Origin: Pseudomonas fluorescens
GTDB taxonomy: Bacteria > Pseudomonadota > Gammaproteobacteria > Pseudomonadales > Pseudomonadaceae
Direction: 5' to 3'
NCBI RefSeq assembly: GCF_018614775.1
Contig: NZ_JAGGOF010000028.1
Location: 41,646 to 87,127, forward strand
DNA: 45,482 nucleotides
The position numbers were made by a program, and so were the translations under genes. Positions 1 to 8,625 of the stretch are shown in pieces; position 1 is the stretch's first letter, and the number at the start of each line of letters is the position of its first letter. A model generated the notes under the pieces. It had not been told where the DNA came from and did not search any database. It saw only the letters and a program-made list of their open reading frames with translations.

Positions 1-17
1 GGCTCGCTCCCACAGGG
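1..17. repeat. Partial REP element at the window edge
   Basis: The first bases are the outer end of one arm of the Pseudomonas REP palindrome (GGCTCGCTCCCACAGGG), which recurs complete elsewhere in this window. The rest of the element lies outside the window. It sits just downstream of the folD stop codon. Confidence 0.75.
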
Positions 18-40
18 TATGTGGTGCGCTGGAGCGGGTA

Positions 41-895
41 TCAGCTGTGCAGCGTTTCCGCTGCGTACAGCGTGTTCTCCAGCAAACAGGCGCGGGTCAT
101 CGGGCCTACGCCACCCGGAACCGGAGTGATCCAGCCGGCGCGGGGCAGGGCGGTCTCGTAGACCACGTCGCCCACCAGCTTGCCGTCTTCCTGGCGATTG
201 ATGCCGACGTCGATGACGATGGCGCCTTCCTTGATCCACTCGCCCTTTACCAGGCCAGGCTTGCCGGCGGCCACCACCACCAGGTCCGCACGGCCGACGT
301 GACCGGCCAGGTCCTTGGTGAAGCGGTGGGTCACGGTGACGGTGCAACCGGCCAGCAGCAGCTCCATGGCCATCGGCCGGCCAACGATGTTGGAGGCGCC
401 CACCACCACGGCATCAAGGCCATAGAGGTCCACGCCAGTGCTTTCCAGCAGCGTCATGATGCCCTTGGGGGTGCAGGGGCGCAGCAGCGGGATGCGTTGG
501 GCCAGGCGACCGACGTTATAAGGATGGAAACCGTCGACGTCCTTGTCCGGGCGGATACGCTCCAGCAGCCGGGAGGCGTCGAGGTGTTCAGGCAGTGGCA
601 GCTGGAGCAGGACACCGTCAATGTTCGGGTCTTCGTTCAGGCGATCAATCAGATCGGCCAACGCTTGCTGAGTGGTTTCGGAAGGCAGGTCGTAGGCCTG
701 GGAAAGGAAGCCGACCTCTTCACAGTCTTTACGCTTGTGCGAGACATAAACCTGAGAGGCAGGATCGCTGCCGACCAGGATCACCGCAAGGCCGGGCGTG
801 CGCAGGCCTTGCTGGCGGCGCTCGGAGACTCGTTGGGCGATCTGCTGGCGCAGGCTGGCGGCGATCGATTTGCCGTCGATAAGTTGTGCAGTCAT
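41..895 (-). CDS. folD: Bifunctional methylenetetrahydrofolate dehydrogenase / methenyltetrahydrofolate cyclohydrolase FolD
   Basis: Cytosolic enzyme of one-carbon metabolism: oxidises 5,10-methylene-THF with NADP+ to methenyl-THF and hydrolyses that to 10-formyl-THF for purine and fMet-tRNA synthesis. The 284-residue product has the normal family length. Tyr50 and Lys54 lie in the YVSHK motif, Asp121 is in DVDGF, the NADP loop [12 protein letters not shown] follows the central region, and the C-terminal signature [10 protein letters not shown] is present. All match the catalytic and cofactor sites known for E. coli FolD. The start is an ATG. It is transcribed away from the tRNA cluster, so it appears monocistronic here; a REP element follows its stop. 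Nothing looks unusual. Confidence 0.97.
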   Translation of the reverse strand: MTAQLIDGKSIAASLRQQIAQRVSERRQQGLRTPGLAVILVGSDPASQVYVSHKRKDCEEVGFLSQAYDLPSETTQQALADLIDRLNEDPNIDGVLLQLPLPEHLDASRLLERIRPDKDVDGFHPYNVGRLAQRIPLLRPCTPKGIMTLLESTGVDLYGLDAVVVGASNIVGRPMAMELLLAGCTVTVTHRFTKDLAGHVGRADLVVVAAGKPGLVKGEWIKEGAIVIDVGINRQEDGKLVGDVVYETALPRAGWITPVPGGVGPMTRACLLENTLYAAETLHS

Positions 896-1027
896 TGCGC
901 GTGGTTAACCATCGAGAGGGGAAAAAAAGAGAACGCATTCTCGCATGCCGGGGCGTGAGGGCAAAGGCGCTTGGTCTGCAAATTCCCCTAACCCCTTTAA
1001 TTAAATGAATTTTTTTTAGAAAAGAGT

Positions 1028-1056
1028 TGACGACCTATCGGGCCGTCTATAACATT
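1028..1056 (+). promoter_or_regulatory. Probable sigma-70 promoter of the tRNA operon
   Basis: TTGACG is followed by the run TCTATAACAT. The -10 can be read as TAACAT with a 17-nt spacer or TATAAC with a 15-nt spacer. An A/T-rich tract (poly-T and AAAAGA) lies just upstream like an UP element, and the start region is G/C-rich (TCGTCGC), as expected of a stringently controlled stable-RNA promoter. It lies about 120 nt before the first tRNA. Inferred from sequence only. Confidence 0.6.
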
Positions 1057-1176
1057 CGTCGCACTTGTCGGGCACAGCCTAGCACTGGTTAAGAAGGTAG
1101 AGCGGAGTTGGATGTTTCAGCTTGGCAAAACTGAAAGCACTTAGTTTGTAATCGTCCAAGAATACAGATTAAAAAG

Positions 1177-1253
1177 GCGCCCGTAGCTCAGCTGGATAGA
1201 GCATCCGCCTTCTAAGCGGATGGTCGCAGGTTCGAGTCCTGCCGGGTGCGCCA
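1177..1253 (+). tRNA. tRNA-Arg (anticodon TCT)
   Basis: A 77-nt cloverleaf with acceptor GCGCCCG pairing CGGGTGC, anticodon loop CTTCTAA (anticodon TCT, reads AGA), T-loop GTTCGAGTC and an encoded 3' CCA. It is the first gene of a three-tRNA cluster. Confidence 0.97.
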
Positions 1254-1293
1254 TTAGGCAGCTTTGGCACAAGTAAGGCAACAAGGCAATATG

Positions 1294-1369
1294 GTGGGCG
1301 TAGCTCAGTTGGTAGAGCACGGGATTGTGACTCCCGTTGTCGTGGGTTCGATCCCCATCGTCCACCCCA
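1294..1369 (+). tRNA. tRNA-His (anticodon GTG)
   Basis: The acceptor GTGGGCG pairs with CGTCCAC, the anticodon loop ATTGTGA carries GTG, and CCA is encoded. The extra 5' G (position -1 of tRNA-His) is base 1293, opposite discriminator C1366, as required by histidyl-tRNA synthetase. Followed by a strong terminator hairpin. Confidence 0.97.
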
Positions 1370-1377
1370 TATTCTAG

Positions 1378-1409
1378 AAAGGCGCCAGATGTAATCATCT
1401 GGCGCCTTT
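1378..1409 (+). terminator. Perfect 14-bp hairpin between tRNA-His and tRNA-Leu
   Basis: AAAGGCGCCAGATG pairs perfectly with CATCTGGCGCCTTT across a TAAT loop. The A/T ends give a short U-tract on either strand, so it could end transcription or act as a processing stem before tRNA-Leu. No separate promoter is obvious for tRNA-Leu, so partial read-through is likely. Confidence 0.7.
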
Positions 1410-1427
1410 GCTTTAAAAGCTTGATAC

Positions 1428-1512
1428 GCGGATGTGGTGGAATTGGTAGACACACTGGATTTAGGTTCCAGCGCCGCAAGGTGTGAGAGTTCGAGTCTCT
1501 CCGTCCGCACCA
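1428..1512 (+). tRNA. tRNA-Leu (anticodon TAG)
   Basis: An 85-nt class II tRNA with acceptor GCGGATG/CGTCCGC, anticodon TAG in GATTTAGGT, the long variable arm expected of tRNA-Leu, T-loop GTTCGAGTC and encoded CCA. It reads CUA (and by wobble other CUN) codons. Confidence 0.97.
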
Positions 1513-1536
1513 TACAAGTCGCTATTTAAATAGCAG

Positions 1537-1575
1537 AAAACGGCGCAGTACCTGAAAAGGGCTGCGCCGTTTTTG
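1537..1575 (+). terminator. Rho-independent terminator of the tRNA cluster
   Basis: AAAACGGCGCAG pairs with CTGCGCCGTTTT around a 13-nt loop and is followed by further T residues. It closes the tRNA operon before the trigger factor gene. Confidence 0.85.
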
Positions 1576-1932
1576 TTTTCAGGGGTTTTGTGGCTGCTGC
1601 CGTTCCTGCTCCGGAGCTGTCGCGGTGGTTGCTTCGTCGCGATTGTGTTTCGTGATGATGCGCAGCAAGCCGTCGGTTTCCTTGTGGGGCTGGGCATCGC
1701 GCGCTTCGACCCTGCGCTTCTATATATAGGAAGCGTTGGCGCAGAGCCTTTGGTTGATCGAGTGTATTTGCAAACCGGGCGAGGCGGCACCGTTTGCCTC
1801 GCTTCTAAATCCGGCGTCTGTTTCCAACCCGTTTTCAGTAGGGTGACTTCTTGAGTTTGACCTACTAGAATGCATGCCCTTGATTCTGGGGTCGGAAACG
1901 CCCGGCCAACGTCTGTGCAACGAGGAATATCC
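1576..1932 (+). other. Long tig leader without a recognisable gene
   Basis: About 357 bases separate the tRNA terminator from the tig start. I see no supported gene: the open frames here have no credible ribosome-binding site and low-complexity translations. A TATATATAGG stretch near 1721 could be a -10 element but has no good -35 partner. A 7-bp hairpin (GCGAGGC 1779-1785 with GCCTCGC 1796-1802) lies in what is probably the tig 5' untranslated region. Confidence 0.4.
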
Positions 1933-3243
1933 ATGCAAGTTTCTGTTGAAAATACTTCTGCTCTTGAGCGCCGCATGAGCGTCATCGTGCCGGCTGAGCG
2001 CATCGAGACTCAGGTCAACAAGCGTCTGCAGCAGACTGCCCAAAAGGCCAAAATCCCGGGTTTCCGTCCAGGCAAAGTGCCGATGAGCGTGATCCGTCAG
2101 CGTTACGAAGCTGATGCGCGCCAGGAAGCCGTGGGCGACGTGATCCAGTCTTCGTTCTACGAAGCCGTGGTCGAGCAGAAGTTGAACCCGGCCGGCGCGC
2201 CGTCGGTCGAGCCTAAAGTGCTGGAAAAAGGCAAGGACCTGGAATTCGTCGCGACGTTCGAAGTGTTCCCGGAGTTCACCGTCGCCGGTTTCGACTCCAT
2301 CGCTGTCGAGCGCTTGAGCGCCGACGTGACGGACGCCGACCTGGACAAGATGCTGGACATCCTGCGCAAGCAGAACACCCGTTTCGAAGTGGCCGATCGT
2401 GCTGCCCAGAACGAAGACCAGCTGAACATCGATTTCGTCGGCAAGGTCGACGGTGAAGTGTTCGCCGGCGGTTCCGCCAAGGCCACCCAGCTGGTGCTGG
2501 GTTCCGGTCGCATGATCCCGGGCTTCGAAGATGGCCTGGTCGGCGCCAAGGCCGGTGAAGAGCGCGTGCTGAACGTGACCTTCCCCGAGGACTACCAGAA
2601 CCTGGACCTGGCTGGCAAAGCCGCCGAGTTCACCGTGACCGTCAACAGCGTTTCCGAGCCTAAACTGCCTGAGCTGAACGAAGAGTTCTTCGCCCAGTTC
2701 GGCATCAAGGAAACCGGCCTGGAAGGCTTCCGCGCCGAAGTTCGCAAGAACATGGAGCGTGAGCTGCGCCAGGCGATCAAGTCCAAGGTCAAGAACCAGG
2801 TCATGGACGGTCTGCTGGCCTCCAACCCGATCGAAGTGCCAAAGGCCCTGCTGGACAACGAAGTGAACCGTCTGCGCGTGCAGGCCGTCCAGCAGTTCGG
2901 TGGCAACATCAAGCCGGACCAACTGCCGGCCGAGCTGTTCGAAGAGCAAGCCCGGCGTCGCGTCGTGCTGGGCCTGATCGTTGCCGAGGTGGTCAAGCAG
3001 TTTGAACTCAAGCCTGACGAAACCCGCGTTCGCGAGCTGATCCAGGAAATGGCGTCGGCCTATCAGGAACCTGAGCAGGTCGTGTCCTGGTACTACAAGA
3101 ACGAGCAGCAACTGAACGAAGTCCGTTCGGTTGTGCTGGAAGAACAAGTTGTGGATACTGTTCTGCAGAAAGCTAGCGTGACCGATAAAGCGGTCTCTTA
3201 CGAAGAAGCGGTCAAGCCGGTGGAAGCTCCACAAGCCGATTGA
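1933..3243 (+). CDS. tig: Trigger factor (ribosome-associated chaperone and peptidyl-prolyl isomerase)
   Basis: Binds the ribosome near L23 and receives nascent chains; also a FKBP-type prolyl isomerase. The 436-residue product has the family length. The N-terminal domain carries the ribosome-binding signature GFRPGKVP (around residues 43-50), followed by the PPIase domain (about 150-245, with [11 protein letters not shown]) and the C-terminal chaperone domain. An in-frame ATG exists 21 codons upstream, but the second ATG is preceded by a clear GAGGA at the right distance and begins the conserved sequence MQVSVENTS, so it is chosen. It precedes clpP-clpX-lon in the order seen across gammaproteobacteria, linking folding with degradation. 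Confidence 0.97.
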   Translation: MQVSVENTSALERRMSVIVPAERIETQVNKRLQQTAQKAKIPGFRPGKVPMSVIRQRYEADARQEAVGDVIQSSFYEAVVEQKLNPAGAPSVEPKVLEKGKDLEFVATFEVFPEFTVAGFDSIAVERLSADVTDADLDKMLDILRKQNTRFEVADRAAQNEDQLNIDFVGKVDGEVFAGGSAKATQLVLGSGRMIPGFEDGLVGAKAGEERVLNVTFPEDYQNLDLAGKAAEFTVTVNSVSEPKLPELNEEFFAQFGIKETGLEGFRAEVRKNMERELRQAIKSKVKNQVMDGLLASNPIEVPKALLDNEVNRLRVQAVQQFGGNIKPDQLPAELFEEQARRRVVLGLIVAEVVKQFELKPDETRVRELIQEMASAYQEPEQVVSWYYKNEQQLNEVRSVVLEEQVVDTVLQKASVTDKAVSYEEAVKPVEAPQAD

Positions 3244-3269
3244 TGGTTTTGCGGTAAGAAATACACACC

Positions 3270-3295
3270 ATAAGCCAGCCTTCGTGCTGGCTTAT
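3270..3295 (+). other. Intercistronic hairpin between tig and clpP
   Basis: ATAAGCCAGC pairs perfectly with GCTGGCTTAT across a 6-nt loop. No U-tract follows, so it is more likely a partial terminator or an mRNA-stabilising stem than a full stop. Confidence 0.5.
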
Positions 3296-3335
3296 GCGTA
3301 TTCAAGACATAACTATTTGGGAGTGACTGCGAGAC

Positions 3336-3977
3336 ATGTCCCGCAATTCTTTTTACCAGCAGAGCTCTGACATCCAAGCCGCAGGCGGCCTGGTCCCGAT
3401 GGTTATCGAGCAGTCCGCCCGTGGCGAACGTGCCTATGACATCTACTCGCGCCTGCTCAAGGAACGCGTCATTTTCCTGATCGGCCCCGTTGAAGACTAC
3501 ATGGCCAACCTGGTCGCGGCGCAACTGCTGTTCCTTGAAGCGGAAAACCCGGACAAGGACATCCATCTCTACATCAACTCACCGGGCGGTTCGGTGACTG
3601 CAGGCATGTCGATCTACGACACCATGCAGTTCATCAAGCCGGACGTTTCCACCATCTGCATCGGCCAGGCCTGCAGCATGGGCGCGTTCCTGCTCGCCGG
3701 CGGCGCAGCGGGCAAGCGTCACTGCCTGCCTAACTCGCGCATGATGATTCACCAGCCATTGGGCGGCTTCCAGGGCCAGGCGTCGGACATCGACATCCAT
3801 GCCAAGGAAATCCTCCATATCCGTTCGCGCCTGAATTCGCTGCTGGCCCATCACACCGGCCAAAGCCTCGAAACCATCGAGCGTGACACCGAGCGCGACA
3901 ACTTCATGAGCGCCGAGCGTGCAGCCGAATACGGGCTGATCGACTCTGTGATCAACAAGCGTCAAATGCCTGCCTAA
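3336..3977 (+). CDS. clpP: ATP-dependent Clp protease proteolytic subunit ClpP
   Basis: Serine peptidase that forms the double-heptamer barrel working with ClpX or ClpA. The 213-residue protein shows the full catalytic triad: Ser114 in GQACSMGAF, His139 in MMIHQP and Asp188 in ERDTERDNF, plus the NSPGG oxyanion-strand motif at about 81-85. Length and spacing match E. coli ClpP with a three-residue offset. The ATG has a GGGAG upstream, and the N-terminus includes a short propeptide. It is followed after about 107 bp by clpX, its unfoldase partner; the gap contains a hairpin and a possible heat-shock promoter, so clpX may have both operon and independent transcription. Confidence 0.98.
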   Translation: MSRNSFYQQSSDIQAAGGLVPMVIEQSARGERAYDIYSRLLKERVIFLIGPVEDYMANLVAAQLLFLEAENPDKDIHLYINSPGGSVTAGMSIYDTMQFIKPDVSTICIGQACSMGAFLLAGGAAGKRHCLPNSRMMIHQPLGGFQGQASDIDIHAKEILHIRSRLNSLLAHHTGQSLETIERDTERDNFMSAERAAEYGLIDSVINKRQMPA

Positions 3978-4021
3978 GCCGCTCAAAATGCAGGTGGTTG
4001 GGATGACCGGCCGCCTGCGGG

Positions 4022-4050
4022 CTTGAAAAAGCCCGCAATTGCCTTCATCT
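4022..4050 (+). promoter_or_regulatory. Candidate sigma-32 promoter upstream of clpX
   Basis: CTTGAAA (4022-4028) is a perfect heat-shock -35 element. It is followed 14 nt later by CTTCATCT, a weaker match to CCCCATNT. The -35 lies inside a hairpin (GCGGGCTT/AAGCCCGC, 4017-4036). The spacing equals that of the better lon promoter in this window. Confidence 0.4.
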
Positions 4051-4084
4051 TGTGTTGCAAGCCTATCGGATTTGGATCGATCGA

Positions 4085-5368
4085 ATGACTGACACCCGCA
4101 ACGGCGAGGACAACGGCAAACTGCTTTATTGCTCCTTCTGTGGCAAAAGCCAGCATGAAGTACGCAAATTGATTGCCGGCCCCTCGGTCTTCATTTGCGA
4201 CGAGTGCGTCGACCTGTGCAATGACATCATCCGCGAGGAGGTGCAGGAAGCCCAGGCCGAAAGCAGCGCGCATAAATTGCCTTCGCCTAAAGAAATCAGC
4301 GGCATCCTTGACCAGTATGTAATCGGTCAGGAACGTGCGAAAAAGGTACTGGCCGTAGCGGTGTATAACCACTACAAGCGCCTGAACCAGCGTGACAAAA
4401 AGAATGACGAGGTCGAACTCGGCAAGAGCAACATCCTGCTGATCGGCCCGACAGGCTCGGGTAAGACCCTGCTTGCCGAAACCCTGGCCCGCTTGCTGAA
4501 CGTTCCGTTCACCATCGCCGACGCTACCACGCTTACCGAAGCGGGTTATGTCGGTGAGGACGTCGAGAACATCATTCAGAAGTTGCTGCAAAAGTGCGAC
4601 TACGATGTGGAAAAAGCCCAGATGGGCATCGTCTACATCGACGAAATCGACAAGATTTCCCGCAAGTCCGACAACCCGTCCATTACCCGGGATGTTTCCG
4701 GCGAGGGCGTTCAGCAGGCCTTGCTCAAGTTGATCGAAGGCACGGTTGCTTCCGTTCCACCCCAAGGTGGCCGCAAGCATCCGCAGCAGGAGTTTCTGCA
4801 GGTCGACACCCGTAACATCCTGTTCATCTGCGGCGGTGCGTTCTCCGGCCTGGAAAAGGTCATCCAGAATCGCTCTACCCGTGGCGGCATCGGTTTCAAC
4901 GCCGAAGTGCGCAGCAAGGAAGAAGGCAAGAAGGTGGGCGAGTCCCTGCGTGAAGTCGAGCCTGACGATTTGGTCAAGTTCGGTCTGATTCCGGAATTCG
5001 TCGGCCGCTTGCCGGTCCTGGCGACGCTGGACGAGTTGGATGAAGCAGCGTTGATGCAGATTCTGACCGAGCCGAAGAACGCCCTGACCAAGCAGTACGC
5101 CAAGCTGTTCGAAATGGAAGGTGTAGACCTGGAATTCCGTTCGGATGCGCTGAAGTCGGTCGCCAAGCGTGCCCTGGAACGTAAAACCGGTGCCCGTGGA
5201 TTGCGCTCGATCCTGGAAGGCGTGTTGCTCGACACGATGTATGAAATCCCCTCGCAGTCCGAGGTGAGCAAGGTCGTGATCGACGAAAGCGTTATCGAAG
5301 GCAAGTCCAAGCCACTGTATATCTACGAAAACAGTGAGCCGGCTGCCAAGGCCGCACCGGACGCTTAA
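4085..5368 (+). CDS. clpX: ATP-dependent Clp protease ATP-binding subunit ClpX
   Basis: Hexameric AAA+ unfoldase that recognises tagged substrates and feeds them to ClpP. The 427-residue protein has the N-terminal zinc-binding domain (Cys16-x2-Cys19 and Cys38-x2-Cys41), Walker A GPTGSGKT at 121-128, the pore loop GYVG at about 154-157, Walker B VYIDEID at about 183-189 and a C-terminal sensor-2 domain. The start at MTDTRN is chosen over an in-frame ATG 11 codons upstream because it matches the E. coli N-terminus MTDKRK. An intrinsic terminator follows, separating it from lon. Confidence 0.98.
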   Translation: MTDTRNGEDNGKLLYCSFCGKSQHEVRKLIAGPSVFICDECVDLCNDIIREEVQEAQAESSAHKLPSPKEISGILDQYVIGQERAKKVLAVAVYNHYKRLNQRDKKNDEVELGKSNILLIGPTGSGKTLLAETLARLLNVPFTIADATTLTEAGYVGEDVENIIQKLLQKCDYDVEKAQMGIVYIDEIDKISRKSDNPSITRDVSGEGVQQALLKLIEGTVASVPPQGGRKHPQQEFLQVDTRNILFICGGAFSGLEKVIQNRSTRGGIGFNAEVRSKEEGKKVGESLREVEPDDLVKFGLIPEFVGRLPVLATLDELDEAALMQILTEPKNALTKQYAKLFEMEGVDLEFRSDALKSVAKRALERKTGARGLRSILEGVLLDTMYEIPSQSEVSKVVIDESVIEGKSKPLYIYENSEPAAKAAPDA

Positions 5369-5390
5369 GCGTCCCGCTGCCGGAACAAAG

Positions 5391-5417
5391 GAGGGGCCTT
5401 CGGGCCCCTTTGCTTTT
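5391..5417 (+). terminator. Rho-independent terminator after clpX
   Basis: GGGGCC-TTCG-GGCCCC tetraloop hairpin (5393-5408) followed by TTTGCTTTTTG. Typical UUCG-loop terminator. Confidence 0.85.
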
Positions 5418-5497
5418 TGTGGCGGTGTAATAAACCCTCTCGCCACAAACCAGCACACGGCTTTTATTTCTTTTAGCAGGCTGGCATGGCCTTAGCG

Positions 5498-5526
5498 CTT
5501 GTTTTTTTTCAGAGCTGCCCCCATCT
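5498..5526 (+). promoter_or_regulatory. Sigma-32 (heat-shock) promoter of lon
   Basis: CTTGTTT (5498-5504), a 14-nt spacer and CCCCATCT (5519-5526) closely match the heat-shock consensus CTTGAAA-N12-14-CCCCATNT. It lies about 60 nt before the lon ATG, after the clpX terminator. lon is a classical sigma-32 gene in E. coli, which fits. Confidence 0.75.
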
Positions 5527-5584
5527 TGGTTTCAAGCTTACTTCCATCTGTTTCCGGCCCTAGGGCCGCCGTAGAGGCCAAATC

Positions 5585-7981
5585 ATGAAGACAACCATCG
5601 AATTGCCTCTCCTGCCATTGCGTGATGTCGTGGTGTATCCGCACATGGTTATCCCGCTGTTCGTGGGGCGCGAGAAGTCTATCGAAGCCCTCGAGGCTGC
5701 GATGACGGGTGACAAGCAGATTCTTTTGCTGGCTCAGAGAAATCCTGCTGATGATGATCCCGGTGAAGACGCACTCTACCGCGTAGGTACAATTGCGACG
5801 GTTCTGCAACTGCTCAAGCTGCCCGATGGCACCGTCAAGGTCCTGGTGGAAGGCGAGCAGCGCGGCACGGTCGAGCGTTTCAGCGAAGTGGACGGCCACT
5901 GCCGTGCCGAAGTGTCGCTGATCGACGAGGTCGATGCGCCCGAGCGTGAATCCGAGGTGTTTGTTCGCAGCCTGCTGTCGCAGTTCGAACAATACGTTCA
6001 ACTGGGCAAGAAGGTGCCTGCCGAGGTTCTGTCGTCGCTTAACAGCATCGATGAACCTGGGCGGCTGGTCGATACGATGGCGGCCCACATGGCGCTCAAG
6101 ATCGAGCAGAAGCAGGAAATTCTCGAGATCATAGATTTGTCGGCCCGTGTCGAACACGTGTTGGCATTGCTCGACGGCGAAATCGACCTGCTGCAGGTTG
6201 AGAAGCGCATCCGCGGTCGCGTCAAGAAACAGATGGAGCGCAGCCAGCGCGAGTACTACCTGAATGAGCAGATGAAGGCCATTCAGAAGGAGCTCGGCGA
6301 TGGCGACGAGGGCCACAACGAAATCGAAGAACTGAAAAAACGCATCGATGCCGCCGGTCTCCCGAAGGATGCACTGGCCAAGGCCCAAGCAGAGCTGAAC
6401 AAGCTCAAGCAGATGTCGCCAATGTCTGCGGAAGCCACCGTGGTGCGCTCCTACATCGACTGGCTGGTCCAGGTGCCGTGGAAGGCCCAGAGCAAAGTAC
6501 GTCTCGACCTGGCGCGTGCCGAAGACATCCTCGACGCCGACCATTATGGTCTGGAAGAGGTCAAGGAACGTATTCTCGAATACCTCGCCGTGCAAAAGCG
6601 CGTGAAGAAAATTCGTGGCCCGGTCCTTTGCCTGGTGGGGCCTCCCGGGGTCGGTAAAACCTCCCTGGCGGAGTCGATTGCTCACGCCACCAACCGCAAA
6701 TTTGTCCGCATGGCCCTCGGTGGCGTGCGCGATGAAGCGGAAATCCGCGGTCATCGCCGCACATACATTGGTTCGATGCCAGGAAGATTGATTCAAAAGA
6801 TGACAAAGGTTGGCGTGCGCAACCCTTTGTTCCTTTTGGACGAAATCGACAAGATGGGCAGCGACATGCGCGGCGATCCCGCCTCTGCGTTGCTCGAAGT
6901 GCTCGATCCGGAGCAGAATCACAACTTCAACGATCACTACCTGGAGGTCGATTACGACCTGTCGGACGTGATGTTCCTCTGCACCTCCAACTCCATGAAT
7001 ATTCCGCCGGCATTGCTGGACCGGATGGAGGTGATTCGTCTGCCGGGCTACACCGAGGACGAGAAGATCAACATCGCCGTCAAATACCTTTCGCCCAAGC
7101 AGATCCAGGCCAATGGCCTGAAAAAAGGCGAGCTGGAGTTCGACGAAGAGGCGATTCGCGACATCATCCGCTACTACACCCGAGAAGCCGGTGTGCGGGG
7201 CCTGGAGCGCCAGATTGCCAAGGTCTGCCGCAAGGCGGTCAAGGAGCATGCGCTGGAAAAACGCTTCGCGGTCAAGGTCACTGCAGACCTGCTGGAGCAT
7301 TTCCTCGGCGTGCGCAAATTCCGCTACGGCCTGGCCGAGCAGCAGGACCAGATCGGCCAGGTCACCGGCCTGGCGTGGACGCAGGTCGGTGGTGAGTTGC
7401 TGACCATCGAAGCGGCCGTGGTGCCGGGCAAGGGCCAACTGATCAAGACCGGTTCCCTGGGCGACGTGATGGTCGAGTCGATCACCGCCGCGCTGACGGT
7501 GGTGCGCAGTCGTGCCCGTAGCCTGGGGATTCCCCTGGACTTCCACGAAAAGCGCGACACGCATATCCATATGCCGGAAGGGGCGACCCCCAAGGATGGC
7601 CCGAGCGCCGGCGTAGGCATGTGCACGGCCCTGGTGTCGGCGTTGACCGGGATTCCGGTGCGTGCCGATGTCGCCATGACCGGCGAAATCACCCTGCGCG
7701 GCCAGGTGTTGGCAATCGGTGGCTTGAAGGAAAAACTGCTGGCGGCACACCGTGGCGGGATCAAGATTGTGATCATTCCCGAAGAGAATGTCCGCGACCT
7801 GAAGGAAATTCCTGACAACATTAAGCGCGATCTTCAGATCAAACCGGTTAAATGGATTGACGAGGTCCTGCAAATTGCGCTGCAATACGCGCCGGAGCCC
7901 TTGCCGGATGTGGCTCCGGAGATAGTCGCGAAGGACGAAAAGCGCGAATCTGACTCTAAGGAAAGAATTAGCACGCATTAA
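5585..7981 (+). CDS. lon: ATP-dependent protease Lon (endopeptidase La)
   Basis: Hexameric AAA+ serine protease that degrades misfolded and short-lived regulatory proteins. The 798-residue product has the N-terminal LON substrate domain (about 1-200), coiled-coil linker, AAA+ module with Walker A GPPGVGKT at 352-359 and Walker B FLLDEIDK, and the protease domain with the Ser674-Lys717 dyad in PKDGPSAG and GGLKEKL. It has the usual length, with a short acidic/charged C-terminal tail (KDEKRESDSKE). Its own heat-shock promoter lies upstream; hupB follows from a separate sigma-70 promoter. Confidence 0.98.
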   Translation: MKTTIELPLLPLRDVVVYPHMVIPLFVGREKSIEALEAAMTGDKQILLLAQRNPADDDPGEDALYRVGTIATVLQLLKLPDGTVKVLVEGEQRGTVERFSEVDGHCRAEVSLIDEVDAPERESEVFVRSLLSQFEQYVQLGKKVPAEVLSSLNSIDEPGRLVDTMAAHMALKIEQKQEILEIIDLSARVEHVLALLDGEIDLLQVEKRIRGRVKKQMERSQREYYLNEQMKAIQKELGDGDEGHNEIEELKKRIDAAGLPKDALAKAQAELNKLKQMSPMSAEATVVRSYIDWLVQVPWKAQSKVRLDLARAEDILDADHYGLEEVKERILEYLAVQKRVKKIRGPVLCLVGPPGVGKTSLAESIAHATNRKFVRMALGGVRDEAEIRGHRRTYIGSMPGRLIQKMTKVGVRNPLFLLDEIDKMGSDMRGDPASALLEVLDPEQNHNFNDHYLEVDYDLSDVMFLCTSNSMNIPPALLDRMEVIRLPGYTEDEKINIAVKYLSPKQIQANGLKKGELEFDEEAIRDIIRYYTREAGVRGLERQIAKVCRKAVKEHALEKRFAVKVTADLLEHFLGVRKFRYGLAEQQDQIGQVTGLAWTQVGGELLTIEAAVVPGKGQLIKTGSLGDVMVESITAALTVVRSRARSLGIPLDFHEKRDTHIHMPEGATPKDGPSAGVGMCTALVSALTGIPVRADVAMTGEITLRGQVLAIGGLKEKLLAAHRGGIKIVIIPEENVRDLKEIPDNIKRDLQIKPVKWIDEVLQIALQYAPEPLPDVAPEIVAKDEKRESDSKERISTH

Positions 7982-8005
7982 TACGCATTTGCCTGGGGGG
8001 CTTTC

Positions 8006-8035
8006 TTGACAGTTTTTTAGAGCCCTTGTTATAAA
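8006..8035 (+). promoter_or_regulatory. Sigma-70 promoter of hupB
   Basis: TTGACA is a perfect -35 element, followed by TTATAAA (-10 as TATAAA with an 18-nt spacer or TTATAA with 17). The -10 sits between the arms of a short inverted repeat AGAGCC/GGCTCT (about 8019-8043), a possible operator. Strong promoter as expected for abundant HU. Confidence 0.8.
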
Positions 8036-8129
8036 GCGGCTCTTAAGTGTCTGCAGGCCATTCAGCACTCGTTTTTGCTTTCACCAAAAAAACTTAGAAT
8101 CATCTCAAATAGATATAAGGGGACTTAGA

Positions 8130-8402
8130 GTGAACAAGTCGGAACTGATTGATGCTATCGCTGCATCCGCTGATATCCCGAAAGCTGCTGCTGGCCGTGC
8201 GCTGGACGCTGTAATCGAATCCGTCACTGGCGCTCTGAAGGCTGGCGACTCCGTTGTTCTGGTGGGTTTCGGTACCTTCTCCGTTACCGATCGTCCAGCA
8301 CGTATCGGTCGCAACCCGCAGACCGGCAAAACGCTGGAAATCGCTGCTGCCAAGAAGCCAGGCTTCAAAGCTGGTAAAGCGCTGAAAGAAGCCGTTAACT
8401 AA
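8130..8402 (+). CDS. hupB: DNA-binding protein HU-beta
   Basis: Small dimeric nucleoid protein that bends DNA and supports replication, recombination and transcription. The 90-residue protein contains the HU signature [21 protein letters not shown] (about 46-66), with the beta-arm proline in RNPQTG that intercalates into DNA, and the C-terminal [17 protein letters not shown]. Translation begins at GTG, chosen because AAGGGGA precedes it at normal distance and the product starts MNKSELI as HU proteins do. It has its own strong promoter and lies between lon and ppiD as in other pseudomonads and E. coli. Confidence 0.98.
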   Translation: MNKSELIDAIAASADIPKAAAGRALDAVIESVTGALKAGDSVVLVGFGTFSVTDRPARIGRNPQTGKTLEIAAAKKPGFKAGKALKEAVN

Positions 8403-8446
8403 GGTTTCGTTGAGTTTATCCGGGTCGGGTCATGCCTGGCTTGGCA

Positions 8447-8521
8447 GCGGAGCGGTAACAGGGCCGGTTGCGACCGGTCTGGCACGCCAAGGCTTGAAGG
8501 TTCAAGCCGGGTCCGCTCCGC
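8447..8521 (+). ncRNA. Predicted structured RNA in the hupB 3' region
   Basis: A perfect 9-bp outer stem (GCGGAGCGG with CCGCTCCGC) encloses two hairpins: CCGGT-TGCG-ACCGG (8464-8477) and GGCTTG-AAGGTT-CAAGCC (8491-8508). The result is a compact three-way junction ending in CCA and followed ten bases later by a terminator. I do not recognise the family. It could be a hupB 3'-UTR-derived sRNA or a protective 3' structure. The sequence shows the pairing; RNA function is inference. Confidence 0.45.
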
Positions 8522-8531
8522 CAGTTACGAG

Positions 8532-8559
8532 AAGGCGCATCCTCGGATGCGCCTTTCTT
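8532..8559 (+). terminator. Rho-independent terminator after hupB
   Basis: AAGGCGCATC pairs with GATGCGCCTT across a CTCG loop, followed by TCTT. It ends the hupB transcript, including the folded segment just upstream. Confidence 0.8.
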
Positions 8560-8625
8560 CTATCCGGATTCTACCCACGCTCCACGGTTGCCTAAATTTG
8601 AAGTTCAACCGTTTCTGGGGGACGC

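Noticed and set aside
47..958. Long plus-strand open frame opposite folD
   Set aside because: GC-rich shadow of folD; lacks a start signal and protein-like composition.
1141..2003. Minus-strand frames across the tRNA genes with peptides such as GRTRTCDHPL and GETRTLTP
   Set aside because: These are translations of antisense tRNA sequence, a well-known source of false protein annotations; no ribosome-binding sites.
8447..8523. tRNA gene (outer stem plus CCA)
   Set aside because: No standard T-arm, D-arm or anticodon stem can be drawn; treated as a structured RNA candidate instead.
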